64,000 nucleotides of DNA. Source: Flavobacterium sp. HSC-32F16 (GTDB taxonomy: Bacteria > Bacteroidota > Bacteroidia > Flavobacteriales > Flavobacteriaceae). How positions within the stretch are numbered: the first letter of the stretch is position 1; each line of letters starts with the position of its first letter. The notes beneath the pieces were generated by a model that searched no databases, had not been told where the DNA came from, and saw only the letters and a list, made by a program, of their open reading frames with translations. The DNA is taken from contig NZ_JALKAC010000008.1 of the NCBI RefSeq assembly GCF_024171645.1, forward strand, positions 124,001 to 188,000, given 5' to 3'. This document shows, piece by piece, positions 36,237 through 44,189 of the stretch. Made by a program: the position numbers and the translations under genes.

Positions 36237-36363
36237 AATTGCCTCCTGCTTTAGCTGGAGGTATTTATAATGCAAACTAAAAAGGCTTTAGCCAAAACTC
36301 ATTTTTTGGCTAAAGCCCCTTGCTGGCTTTAATTTTCTCCTCCAGCTAAAGCGGGAGACAATT
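36237..36363. repeat. Nested double hairpin element, CTTTAGCTGGAGG family
   Basis: Outer arms AATTGCCTCCTGCTTTAGCT (from 36237) and their complement ending 36363 differ at two of 25 positions. Inside, GGCTTTAGCCAAAA (36284-36297) pairs with TTTTGGCTAAAGCC (36304-36317). The words GCTTTAGC recur in both. It lies after the DUF4230 gene and before the convergent hydroxylase gene and may also stop transcription. Confidence 0.7.
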
Positions 36364-36458
36364 AAAAAGGGTTTCTTTGTGAGATTAAAAAATTTGGACA
36401 AATCATTTTAAATCTGTAAAATCTGCGGGCAAAAACTAAACGATAAAAACTTCGCGTC

Positions 36459-38231
36459 TTAGTGCTTTTGTGGCAAATGCGGCAAAGAACGATCAAAAAT
36501 CAAATCCAATCCGCCGGAAATTAAATGTGCCGTTTCAGGACGTTTTTCTTTCAATTGAGATAAATATACTATTACTTCGTGTAAAAGCGGGCTTAAAGAA
36601 TCCGTTAAAAGTTCTGCAATTTCAAGAGCTAAAAGCCAATCGTTTGGATGATTGTTTTTTAATTTGTTAAATATTAATTGAAGCTCTGTTTTAATACTAT
36701 TGTTCTTTCTGATTTCCCTAACGGCGGCATATAAACTTTCTAATTCATCACGCTCATCAGTATGTTTCGCTTTAATAGTTTTAGTTGTTGGGACAATATT
36801 AAGCAAGTCAAAACTATTTACATCGGCTGGACCGGAAAAAGCCGAAATCACTTTTTTTCCAATTGCCATATCATAATTTCCCCAATCAGGCTGAAATAAA
36901 ACAGTTTCGCCATGGGTTACAGTACAATTTCTAAAACTGATTAAAATAATTTCTCCGTGTAAGTTTCGGGAACCCGTAATAATTTCACCTTCCACAATAA
37001 TATTGCCTTCAAATTCCAGTTTTACCGTTTCGTTTTCAACAATGCTGTAAGCCTGCAAATCCTTCGGACTCATGTCTTCAATTGCCAGATTAAAACCTTT
37101 CAGTTTCCCAATCGGACTCCCGAATCCATGTGGATGCGTTAAAGTTCCGTGTCCGACTAATTCTTTTTCACGATACGACAAGGCTGTTTTTCCTGTTGTT
37201 TGAATGTAAACCGGTTTTCCTTCATCTTCAATGACATTCGTAAAAACCCCTGAAACTTGTAAACCAGTACTCAATTCAATTGTACCTAAAGCATTCGATT
37301 GAATCAGTTTTTTAATTCCCGAAAGACCTCCGGTACGTAAAGCCATTTTATTAGCAAACTCTTCCAGAATCAAACTTAAATAAGAAAAATTTGGTGTTAC
37401 ATAAAGTTGAGGCTGCAGCTGCGTAATATCAAAATTTTGATTGGCAGCCGAAATATCATAAGGGATTTTCTTTACATTATCTGTCATGCACCAAGCACTT
37501 TCTCCAATCGAAGAAAGTAATCCGGCACCATAAATTTTTGGATCTTCAACCGTTCCAATCAAGCCGTATTCAACCGTCCACCAATGCAGGTTTCTAATTT
37601 GAGCCATTTCAGACAATTCGCCCATATCATTTTGTAAATCGGCAACTGCTTTTTCGGCTTCGTCAATTTTTTCCTGCGGCGTATCTTCGGCTTCTTTTAA
37701 AATAGAAAGCAAACGAATCGCTTCATACATTTGATAATCTTTATGAGAAGAAATTGCTTTACAGCCAATTTCACCAAAACGTCTTAAATATTCTGCATAT
37801 TCTGGATTGGCAATAATAGGAGCGTGGCCGGCACCTTCGTGAATAATATCTGGAGCGGGAGTATATTCAATATGTTCTAATTGACGAATATCCGAAGCAA
37901 TAACCAAAACATTATAAGCCTGAAATTCCATAAAAGCATTTGGCGGAATAAATCCGTCGACAGCAACTGCAGCCCAGCCAATTTCAGTTAAGATACGGTT
38001 CATTCCGTACATACTCGGAATAGAATCAATTTCGATTCCCGTTTTACGTAAACCCTCCAAATACGAATGATGCGCGACTTTTGAAAGATAATCTACATTT
38101 TTGCGCATAACATATCGCCAAACCGCCTGATTAATTGGTGTGTAATCACTATAGTCCTGAGGTTTAATAAATTGCTTTAAATGTTTTGGCAATCGTTCTA
38201 ATAACGGATTGGTTTCTATAGATGCATTCAT
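36459..38231 (-). CDS. phhA: Aromatic amino acid hydroxylase (phenylalanine 4-monooxygenase type), long form
   Basis: The 590-residue protein carries the pterin-dependent aromatic amino acid hydroxylase core: PAPDIIHEGAGHAPI with iron ligands H131 and H136, and E221 in WWTVEYGL. The enzyme uses tetrahydropterin and oxygen to hydroxylate an aromatic amino acid, most likely Phe to Tyr. About 250 residues beyond the core (from about 340) are an added C-terminal region with beta-rich and helical parts, as in other long bacterial members. No ACT domain is seen. Substrate specificity is inferred from the family. It is monocistronic. Confidence 0.88.
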   Translation of the reverse strand: MNASIETNPLLERLPKHLKQFIKPQDYSDYTPINQAVWRYVMRKNVDYLSKVAHHSYLEGLRKTGIEIDSIPSMYGMNRILTEIGWAAVAVDGFIPPNAFMEFQAYNVLVIASDIRQLEHIEYTPAPDIIHEGAGHAPIIANPEYAEYLRRFGEIGCKAISSHKDYQMYEAIRLLSILKEAEDTPQEKIDEAEKAVADLQNDMGELSEMAQIRNLHWWTVEYGLIGTVEDPKIYGAGLLSSIGESAWCMTDNVKKIPYDISAANQNFDITQLQPQLYVTPNFSYLSLILEEFANKMALRTGGLSGIKKLIQSNALGTIELSTGLQVSGVFTNVIEDEGKPVYIQTTGKTALSYREKELVGHGTLTHPHGFGSPIGKLKGFNLAIEDMSPKDLQAYSIVENETVKLEFEGNIIVEGEIITGSRNLHGEIILISFRNCTVTHGETVLFQPDWGNYDMAIGKKVISAFSGPADVNSFDLLNIVPTTKTIKAKHTDERDELESLYAAVREIRKNNSIKTELQLIFNKLKNNHPNDWLLALEIAELLTDSLSPLLHEVIVYLSQLKEKRPETAHLISGGLDLIFDRSLPHLPQKH

Positions 38232-38369
38232 TTCGAAAACGTTGTAGATTAGAATGTAAAATTACGAATTTAGGTCGCTAATTTTTGCTGTTCATCACAA
38301 AATTTTTATTCGAAAGTGATTTTTATTGCGTTTTTATAGATTTTAAAGAGTTAATAGAAAATAGTAATT

Positions 38370-38816
38370 TTAGCAGTCATTGTTTTCGAAACTTACTTTT
38401 TCCATTGTTTTTTCATAGCTGTCAACCTCTTTTTTGGTCATTGAAACTTCTTTGATATCTACTTTTAATTGTTTTTTAGCATCGGAACTAATCCATAAAC
38501 CGGTAAAAGTATTTCCGTTTTTTTGTAAAATTAAAACGCCGGTGAAATTATGTTCAACCATAACAAATTCATTTTCTTTCTTTTTGCTCTGAGTAGGATA
38601 AATTTGAATCCAATTGTTTGATTTATTGTATCGGTACATTGCAGCATACATTAAATCGGCAGTACATTGATTTTCTTCTGCCTGGATATAAACAGTTATT
38701 GGTGTTTTTCCGTCAATAGTTCCTTTGTATAAATTAGAAACCCTTGATTGAGATTGTGCGTTTAAATGATTAAAAATAGAAAAATAGAATAGAAAGAACA
38801 GGATAACTTTTTTCAT
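38370..38816 (-). CDS. Small exported protein of unknown function
   Basis: The 148-residue protein has a signal peptide (about 1-20, LFFLFYFSIFNHLNAQ) and a compact beta-rich domain: SNLYKGTIDGKTPITVYIQA, then GVLILQKNGNTFTGLWISSD. The pattern GTIDGKTPITVYI and FTGLW suggests a beta-barrel of the lipocalin-like or META type, but I do not recognise the family. It has a well-formed promoter (38852-38881) and is monocistronic. Confidence 0.7.
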   Translation of the reverse strand: MKKVILFFLFYFSIFNHLNAQSQSRVSNLYKGTIDGKTPITVYIQAEENQCTADLMYAAMYRYNKSNNWIQIYPTQSKKKENEFVMVEHNFTGVLILQKNGNTFTGLWISSDAKKQLKVDIKEVSMTKKEVDSYEKTMEKVSFENNDC

Positions 38817-38851
38817 TTTACTTATTGATTTTTGATAGAATTTGGATTAAT

Positions 38852-38881
38852 CAAATTTATTTAAATTAAAATAGTATCCAA
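38852..38881 (-). promoter_or_regulatory. Complete Bacteroidota-type promoter
   Basis: On the minus strand TTG (38879-38881), a 19-bp spacer and TAAATTTG (38852-38859) match the -33 TTG / -7 TAnnTTTG consensus in sequence and spacing. It would drive the small exported protein gene with a leader of roughly 30 nt. Confidence 0.6.
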
Positions 38882-38899
38882 TCTTATTCTAAAATATTT

Positions 38900-39310
38900 T
38901 TAAGATTTACCTGATGAATTTCTTAATTCGTTTTCAGCATTTCTAAAATATTCAATTTTATGGCTGAACATAAAAGCCATATTGGTTGCGCGCATTTTGG
39001 CTTCTTCGGTAATTACGCCTGTAAATTGAGCATCTATTGTAGTATTGAAGATTTGTATCCAGCGTTCAAAATGAGTTTTATCAACTGGTAATTGTTTGTG
39101 CGGAGGAAATGGAGTTCCGGAATAAGCACGAACATCAAATAAAATAGTCTGCCAGAATCCATACATTTTTTGCAAATGCGGTTCCCAGCGATCTTGCAGT
39201 TTGTCATTAAAAATAGGACCTATTAAATCGTCTTTTCTAACATTAGCATAAAAGGTATCAACCATTTGTTTAATATCGTCTAAGGTTGAAATATCTTTAA
39301 GTTCTGACAT
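38900..39310 (-). CDS. Group III truncated haemoglobin
   Basis: The 136-residue globin matches the group III truncated type: FYANVRKDDLIGPIF (B helix, Tyr21 at about B10), HLQKMYGFW with His45 near E7, PPHKQL with proximal His71, and FERWIQIF with Trp84 at G8. These are the positions conserved in the Campylobacter Ctb protein. Such globins bind oxygen or nitric oxide; detoxification of NO or control of oxygen is likely but unproved here. It is monocistronic. Confidence 0.92.
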   Translation of the reverse strand: MSELKDISTLDDIKQMVDTFYANVRKDDLIGPIFNDKLQDRWEPHLQKMYGFWQTILFDVRAYSGTPFPPHKQLPVDKTHFERWIQIFNTTIDAQFTGVITEEAKMRATNMAFMFSHKIEYFRNAENELRNSSGKS

Positions 39311-39692
39311 GATTTTCTATCTAAAATTGAATTGCAAAAATACGTTATAACTCCAAGTTTATTCTATGATATTTGTCATTTGTGAAAATTTTATCAGAGC
39401 ATAAAAGAAGCTAAACTCTCCATTTTAAAGCTTATTTGTAATGTATTGTAAATGTGCTAAAATCAGAAAGCATTTTTTTACTGTTTTTTAGTTTTAAGGT
39501 ATTGATTTTTAAATGGTTGAAAAAAATAAAGATAAGTTTTTGTTAAGTTAATTTTTACAAATGATGTGTATTTGTAAAGTTCGATTTATATCGATTTCGT
39601 TAGAATTAAATTATTTTAGATGAATTTTAATAAAATTAATCACAATAAAATGAGAAAAATTTAACTATTTAACAACCACAAAACCTTGAAAA
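39311..39692. promoter_or_regulatory. Divergent spacer with candidate operator upstream of the GH30 gene
   Basis: TTTACAAAT (39554-39562), 7 bases and ATTTGTAAA (39570-39578) form a perfect 9-bp inverted repeat about 115 bases before the glycosidase start. Size and spacing suit a dimeric regulator. The rest of the spacer is AT-rich with no gene; the globin promoter is at its left end. Confidence 0.35.
39335..39342 (-). promoter_or_regulatory. Promoter -7 element of the truncated globin gene
   Basis: TATTTTTG on the minus strand, 25 bases before the start codon, matches TAnnTTTG. A TTG upstream is too close (11 bp) to count as the -33 element. Confidence 0.4.
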
Positions 39693-41840
39693 ATGCACAA
39701 AACTACTAAAAAACCTGCCAATCGATTGAAAAGCATAATGCAAGTTATTATAATGCTTTTATTTATTAATGCTGGCGCTCAGACTGTAACGCCTTTTATA
39801 ACATCGGGCGATCAGACCAGACTATTACAGCAACAAGCGGCAGTAAGCTTTGGAATCAATTCCGGAACCAATCCTTCTACTGTTACAGTTAATGCAGGAA
39901 CTACTTACCAGACAATGGACGGATTTGGTTACACGCTTACAGAAGGTAGTGCTGAAGTGATCAGCGGAATGGCTGCAGCACAGCAGAATCAATTATTAAA
40001 TGATTTATACAATCCTGTTGCAGGACTAAATGCAAGTGTAATTCGTATTAGTATTGCTGCTTCAGATTTGAGCAGTTCTTCTTATAGTTATAATGAAACT
40101 TCGGGAGATACCAACATGAATAATTTTAGTCTCAACGGACCGGATTTAACTTATTTAATTCCGATTATAAAAAAAATCCAGCAGATTAATCCCAACATTA
40201 AAATATTAGCAACACCTTGGTCAGCGCCACGCTGGATGAAAACTAATAATTCATGGATTGGAGGAAGCCTTCAAACACAATATTATGCTGCTTATGCGAG
40301 ATATTTTGTAAAATACATTGCAGCAATGCAGTCGCAGGGAATTCCGATTTGGGGAATCACACCGCAAAACGAACCAGAAAATCCGCATAATGAGCCAAGT
40401 ATGCTGATGAATTCTACAGAGCAGAAGAATTTCATTAACCAACAGCTTGGGCCGCAATTGGCCGCAGCAGGTTATGGAGGTGTAAAAATTATTGCTTTTG
40501 ATCATAACTGCGATAATACAGCATATCCAATTGATGTTTTAAACAACAGCAGTTATGTAGATGGGGCAGCATTTCACTTGTATTTGGGAAATATTTCAGC
40601 TATGTCTACAGTTCGAAATGCAACCAATAAAAACGTTTATTTTACAGAACAATATACAGGTTCGGGCGGCAGTTTTAGCGGTGATTTTGGCTGGCACATG
40701 CAAAACGTTGTTATTGGGAGTACCAACAACTGGTCTAAAACAGTTTTAGAATGGAATGCAGCAAATAATTCCAGTTTAGGACCACGTACACCTGGAGGAT
40801 GCAATACTTGTTTAGGAGCAATTACGGTAAATAACAGTACAAGTTATACTAAAAATGTGGCTTATTACATTATTGGTCAAATCTCGAAATATGTAAAACC
40901 GGGTGCAGTAAGAATTGGTTCTTCTAGCACAAACGGGAGTATTTTATCAGTTGGATTTAAAAACCCTGACGGATCTATTGCTCTGGTTGTTTATAACTCA
41001 GGCGGTTCATCAAATACAATAAAAGTTGTTTCGGGATCATCTGCATTTAATTACGCCGTTCCCGGATTATCTGCAGTTACTTTTACGTGGGGAGCAGGAA
41101 CGACGCCTCCAACAGGTTTTCCTGGATATTATAATGTTATTTCAAGAAACAGTAATAAAGGACTGGATGTGGCAGATAATTCAACCGTAAGCGGCGGAAG
41201 AATCCAGCAATATGATGTAACAGGCGGCGGCGGAAATAACCAGCGATGGAAGTTTGTTTCTGATGGAGCAGGGAATTATTACATAATAGTAAAATCAACC
41301 GGAATGTATCTGGCAGTTGAAAATAATGGAACGGCAAATGGATTGAAAGTACAGCAAAAAACGTTCTCGAATTCTAATGAATTTAAATGGACAGTGGAAA
41401 GCCTTGGTGGAGGATACTATAAGATTACCAATGTAAATACAGGGAAGTCACTTGATGTTGAAAATGTTTCTACAGCAAATGGAGCAAATATTCAGGTTTG
41501 GGATTATACAGGCGGATTAAATCAGCAATGGCAGCTTGTTCAGGTTGAGTCTACGGCAAAAAAAGCTTTATGGATAAATCCGGAAGAAAATGAAAATACA
41601 GCCGATATGGCCATTTTTATTGATGAAGTAAGCGGCCATTTAAAAATTGAAACGAATCATGAAGGAAGTGCCGATGTGCAAATATTTAATGTTAGCGGAC
41701 AAAGTGTATTGAAACGAAGCGTAAATTTTGTAAAAGGAAATCTTTCTGAAATAGAGGTCTCAAGACTTCCAAAAGGAGTTTATATAGTGAGAGTAAATGA
41801 CGGTACGGGGTCTTATTCTAAAAAAGTATTAAAACAATAA
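39693..41840 (+). CDS. Secreted GH30 family beta-glycosidase with ricin-type lectin and T9SS sorting domain
   Basis: The 715-residue protein has a signal peptide (about 12-30), a GH30 catalytic domain (about 60-470), a ricin-like beta-trefoil (about 477-617, GYYNVISRNSNKGLDVADNS and repeats with QQW/QRW) and a C-terminal type IX sorting domain (about 640-715, ADVQIFNVSGQSVLKR to SYSKKVLKQ). Expected catalytic residues are acid/base E227 in TPQNEPEN and nucleophile E319 in VYFTEQYTG; TPWSAPRWMKTN is also characteristic. The closest activities are glucosylceramidase-like and endo-beta-1,6-glucanase, so fungal or algal glucan is a likely substrate. Specificity is inferred. Confidence 0.92.
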   Translation: MHKTTKKPANRLKSIMQVIIMLLFINAGAQTVTPFITSGDQTRLLQQQAAVSFGINSGTNPSTVTVNAGTTYQTMDGFGYTLTEGSAEVISGMAAAQQNQLLNDLYNPVAGLNASVIRISIAASDLSSSSYSYNETSGDTNMNNFSLNGPDLTYLIPIIKKIQQINPNIKILATPWSAPRWMKTNNSWIGGSLQTQYYAAYARYFVKYIAAMQSQGIPIWGITPQNEPENPHNEPSMLMNSTEQKNFINQQLGPQLAAAGYGGVKIIAFDHNCDNTAYPIDVLNNSSYVDGAAFHLYLGNISAMSTVRNATNKNVYFTEQYTGSGGSFSGDFGWHMQNVVIGSTNNWSKTVLEWNAANNSSLGPRTPGGCNTCLGAITVNNSTSYTKNVAYYIIGQISKYVKPGAVRIGSSSTNGSILSVGFKNPDGSIALVVYNSGGSSNTIKVVSGSSAFNYAVPGLSAVTFTWGAGTTPPTGFPGYYNVISRNSNKGLDVADNSTVSGGRIQQYDVTGGGGNNQRWKFVSDGAGNYYIIVKSTGMYLAVENNGTANGLKVQQKTFSNSNEFKWTVESLGGGYYKITNVNTGKSLDVENVSTANGANIQVWDYTGGLNQQWQLVQVESTAKKALWINPEENENTADMAIFIDEVSGHLKIETNHEGSADVQIFNVSGQSVLKRSVNFVKGNLSEIEVSRLPKGVYIVRVNDGTGSYSKKVLKQ

Positions 41841-41882
41841 TTATCAATTCAGGATTCAATTAGTAATTTTATATTGGTGATT

Positions 41883-41914
41883 AAAAGGCTGACTAATTAT
41901 TTAGTCAGCCTTTT
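41883..41914. terminator. Bidirectional terminator between GH30 and ilvA
   Basis: AAAAGGCTGACTAA, loop TTAT and TTAGTCAGCCTTTT form a perfect 14-bp stem between convergent genes. Confidence 0.92.
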
Positions 41915-41926
41915 ATTTTATCATCA

Positions 41927-43171
41927 TTATCCAATCAATTGGGTAAACAAATCCTGATTGTCATTTAAATATTGAAATTCAAAACCGTATTGCGTCATTT
42001 TCATTTTAATAGGCAGAATGTCTTTTTTCTTTTTCAATTCTAAACCAACTACAACAGAACCTACTTCACGACTGTTTTTCTTGGCAAACTGAAAATAGGT
42101 TATGTCATCATCCGGACCTAAAATATTATTTACAAATTCTTTTAAAGCTCCCGGACGCTGTGGAAACTGAATCATGAAATAATGCATTAAACCTTCATAT
42201 AATAAAGAACGTTCTTTTATTTCGGCTGTTCTTTCAATATCATTGTTGCTTCCGCTCACCACACAAACCACATTTTTTCCTTTAATTTTATCTTTATAAA
42301 AATCCAAAGCTGCAATGGTTAATGCGCCTGCAGGTTCTACAACCATCGCTTCTTCATTATATAATCGTAGAATTGTCGTGCAGACTTTTCCCTCAGGAAC
42401 CAAAATAATGTCTTCCAGATTATATCGGCATATTTCAAAAGTTTTATCGCCAACTTGTTTAACTGCCGCACCATCAACAAATTTATCGATTGTTTTTAAA
42501 GCGGTATTTTTATTTTCTTCAATTGAAGTTTTCATTGAAGGCGCACCTTTGGGCTCAACGCCGATGATTTTAGTATTCGGGCTTAAATGTTTGAAAACTT
42601 CAGATAATCCAGAAGCCAGTCCGCCGCCGCCAATTGGCACAAAAACATAATCAATAGTTTCTTTAAAACTTTCGAGAATTTCTAAACCAACCGTTCCTTG
42701 TCCTGCGATTACTTTTTCGTCATCAAAAGGATGGATAAAAGTTTTATGATTTTTGATGGCGTCTGCCGTTGCCGAAGCATAGGCATCATCAAAAGTATCT
42801 CCGGTTAAAACAATTTCTACAAATGATTTTCCAAACAACTGCACTTGTTTTACCTTTTGTTTTGGAGTGGTTTTAGGCATATAAATTTTACCTTTTATAT
42901 GCAGAAGGTTACAGGAGTAAGCAACTCCTTGAGCATGATTTCCGGCACTTGCGCAGACAATTCCGTGTGCTTTTTCCTTTTCATTTAAAGAAGAAATCTT
43001 ATTGTAAGCACCTCTAATTTTGTATGAGCGAACAATTTGCAAATCTTCCCGCTTTAACAAAATAGTCGATTTGAATTCGTCTGAAAGATTCAAATTTTGA
43101 GTTAAAGGTGTCGCTGCAACTACATCTTCAAGCTGCTTTTTTGCATTAAGTACTTCGTTAAATAAACTCAT
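41927..43171 (-). CDS. ilvA: Threonine dehydratase (biosynthetic type)
   Basis: The enzyme deaminates threonine to 2-oxobutanoate, the first committed step to isoleucine, using pyridoxal phosphate. From this start it has 414 residues; Lys51 in SYKIRGAYNK binds PLP, the glycine loop is in FVPIGGGGLASG, and the C-terminus (MHYFMIQFPQRPGALKEF) is an ACT-like regulatory domain for isoleucine feedback. A frame open to 43210 would add 13 residues, but those codons lie in a dispersed repeat (43183-43270), so the start MSLFNEV is preferred. An Ile-rich leader gene and terminator lie upstream, so expression is probably controlled by attenuation. Confidence 0.95.
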   Translation of the reverse strand: MSLFNEVLNAKKQLEDVVAATPLTQNLNLSDEFKSTILLKREDLQIVRSYKIRGAYNKISSLNEKEKAHGIVCASAGNHAQGVAYSCNLLHIKGKIYMPKTTPKQKVKQVQLFGKSFVEIVLTGDTFDDAYASATADAIKNHKTFIHPFDDEKVIAGQGTVGLEILESFKETIDYVFVPIGGGGLASGLSEVFKHLSPNTKIIGVEPKGAPSMKTSIEENKNTALKTIDKFVDGAAVKQVGDKTFEICRYNLEDIILVPEGKVCTTILRLYNEEAMVVEPAGALTIAALDFYKDKIKGKNVVCVVSGSNNDIERTAEIKERSLLYEGLMHYFMIQFPQRPGALKEFVNNILGPDDDITYFQFAKKNSREVGSVVVGLELKKKKDILPIKMKMTQYGFEFQYLNDNQDLFTQLIG

Positions 43172-43182
43172 GATGTTTTGTT

Positions 43183-43270
43183 TTTTGCCATGAATTACAC
43201 CAATTTCCACTAATTTTTATTTAGAAGCTGCACAGAGTAATTCGTGCTAATTGTGTAATTTGTGGCGACA
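43183..43270. repeat. Inverted-repeat element, GCCACNAATT family, in the ilvA leader
   Basis: The arms begin TTTTGCCATGAATTACACCA (43183) and end AATTTGTGGCGACA (43270), with imperfect complementarity. Same family as 35388-35498. It lies between the attenuator and the ilvA start, and its left end accidentally extends the ilvA frame. Confidence 0.6.
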
Positions 43271-43290
43271 TTTAAATTATTTTTAAAATA

Positions 43291-43317
43291 AAAAACCTCC
43301 CGATGTGGGAGGTTTTT
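43291..43317 (-). terminator. Attenuator terminator before ilvA, with competing antiterminator
   Basis: On the minus strand AAAAACCTCCC, loop ACATC and GGGAGGTTTTT form an 11-bp stem followed by TTATTTT, 120 bases before ilvA. The 5' arm can pair instead with GAGGTGTTAT (43342-43351), which begins 5 nt after the leader stop codon: GAGGT/ACCTC plus TTAT/ATAA. A ribosome finishing the leader would cover that segment and let the terminator form; a ribosome stalled on Ile codons would leave it free. The structure is read from complementarity; the mechanism is the classical one for amino-acid operons. Confidence 0.75.
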
Positions 43318-43355
43318 ATAAATTATATTTTACTTATTTATATAACACCTCGCCA

Positions 43356-43415
43356 TCATTGCTGAATTGCAATAATGCTGATAATCGCGATAATAATGTT
43401 ATTAAAGTTTTTCAT
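43356..43415 (-). CDS. ilvA leader peptide, isoleucine-rich
   Basis: This 19-codon gene encodes MKNFNNIIIAIISIIAIQQ, with 8 isoleucines, all within 11 residues and using ATT and ATC. It starts some 12 nt after the expected transcription start and precedes a terminator 39 nt beyond its stop codon, upstream of the isoleucine-pathway enzyme gene ilvA. Composition, position and structure together identify it as a leader peptide whose translation senses charged tRNA-Ile. It has no expected function beyond regulation. Confidence 0.85.
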   Translation of the reverse strand: MKNFNNIIIAIISIIAIQQ

Positions 43416-43433
43416 TTTTAATTGATAGAGTAA

Positions 43434-43441
43434 CAAATGTA
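43434..43441 (-). promoter_or_regulatory. Promoter -7 element of the ilvA leader
   Basis: TACATTTG on the minus strand matches TAnnTTTG. Transcription would start near 43427, just before the leader gene at 43415. No TTG at -33 was found. Confidence 0.55.
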
Positions 43442-43526
43442 CTTATTTTTTCTGAAGTAATAAACAGCTGTTTTTAAGTTTTGAAAAAAAACTGAAAGCT
43501 GAAAAACGGACAATCGAGACTGAATA

Positions 43527-44066
43527 CTACTTTTTAACCGGAGGATATTGAGCCAGAATTTTGTTTACAAATTCACCAATTTTTTCATCTTTTTTATCAA
43601 TGTTGCGGGTTAGCGTTCCTTGACCTTCACCTTGCCAGATCATTTCTTTCTTTTTAGCATCGATTAAGTCAATGTAAAGAGTTCCTTCTGTAGAAGTTGA
43701 AACAGTGGTTTGATTTCCTCCGTACATCATCCACGGATTCCAACCCCAACCCCAACCGTAGCCCCATCCAGCGCTAAATTGGTTTACATTTACTTGTTCT
43801 CTGGATTTAGTAAAAATATTTACCAATAAATCAGGATTATCGCTTTTGGTAAAACCTTTGGCCTGCATTTCGTTATCTATGGCGTGAAGTATACGTCTTT
43901 TATCCAAATCAGAAATTTCTACTTTATCAATTCCGGGCTTAAAAAAAGCGTAAGTCTTGTAAGGCGCAAAATCGACATTTTTGTCGTAATCAGAATATAC
44001 AGTAACACTGCTGCATGAAGAGAGAATCATAAGCAGTAAAATCGGAACTAACTTGAATGTTTTCAT
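43527..44066 (-). CDS. DUF4136 lipoprotein
   Basis: The 179-residue protein has a lipobox LSSC (Cys18) followed by SSVTVYSDYDKNVDFAPYKT, the typical DUF4136 start, with YAFFKPG, DKRRILHAIDNEMQAKGF and an Asp/Lys-rich end. An insertion rich in Trp, Gly and Met (SAGWGYGWGWGWNPWMMYGG, about 99-118) is common in this family. Function unknown; probably an outer-membrane or periplasmic lipoprotein. It is monocistronic. Confidence 0.88.
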   Translation of the reverse strand: MKTFKLVPILLLMILSSCSSVTVYSDYDKNVDFAPYKTYAFFKPGIDKVEISDLDKRRILHAIDNEMQAKGFTKSDNPDLLVNIFTKSREQVNVNQFSAGWGYGWGWGWNPWMMYGGNQTTVSTSTEGTLYIDLIDAKKKEMIWQGEGQGTLTRNIDKKDEKIGEFVNKILAQYPPVKK

Positions 44067-44097
44067 ATTATTGGAAATTTAATGTTCTCTTTATATC

Positions 44098-44162
44098 TGT
44101 CAGTCTGATCGTAGTCGAAGTCCTTGTAATTTCTATAAGCTTTCAACTCCGCTCAGGTGACA
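44098..44162. repeat. Imperfect inverted-repeat element, TGTCANNCTGA family
   Basis: TGTCAGTCTGATCGTAGTCG (from 44098) is imperfectly complementary to CTTTCAACTCCGCTCAGGTG (from 44140). The arms resemble the ends of the 23560-23667 element (GTC, then TCGA, then GGAG) and fit a hairpin repeat family. Noncoding, upstream of the DUF4136 gene. Confidence 0.5.
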
Positions 44163-44189
44163 TCTTATTTTAATGATAAATCTCTTTGA

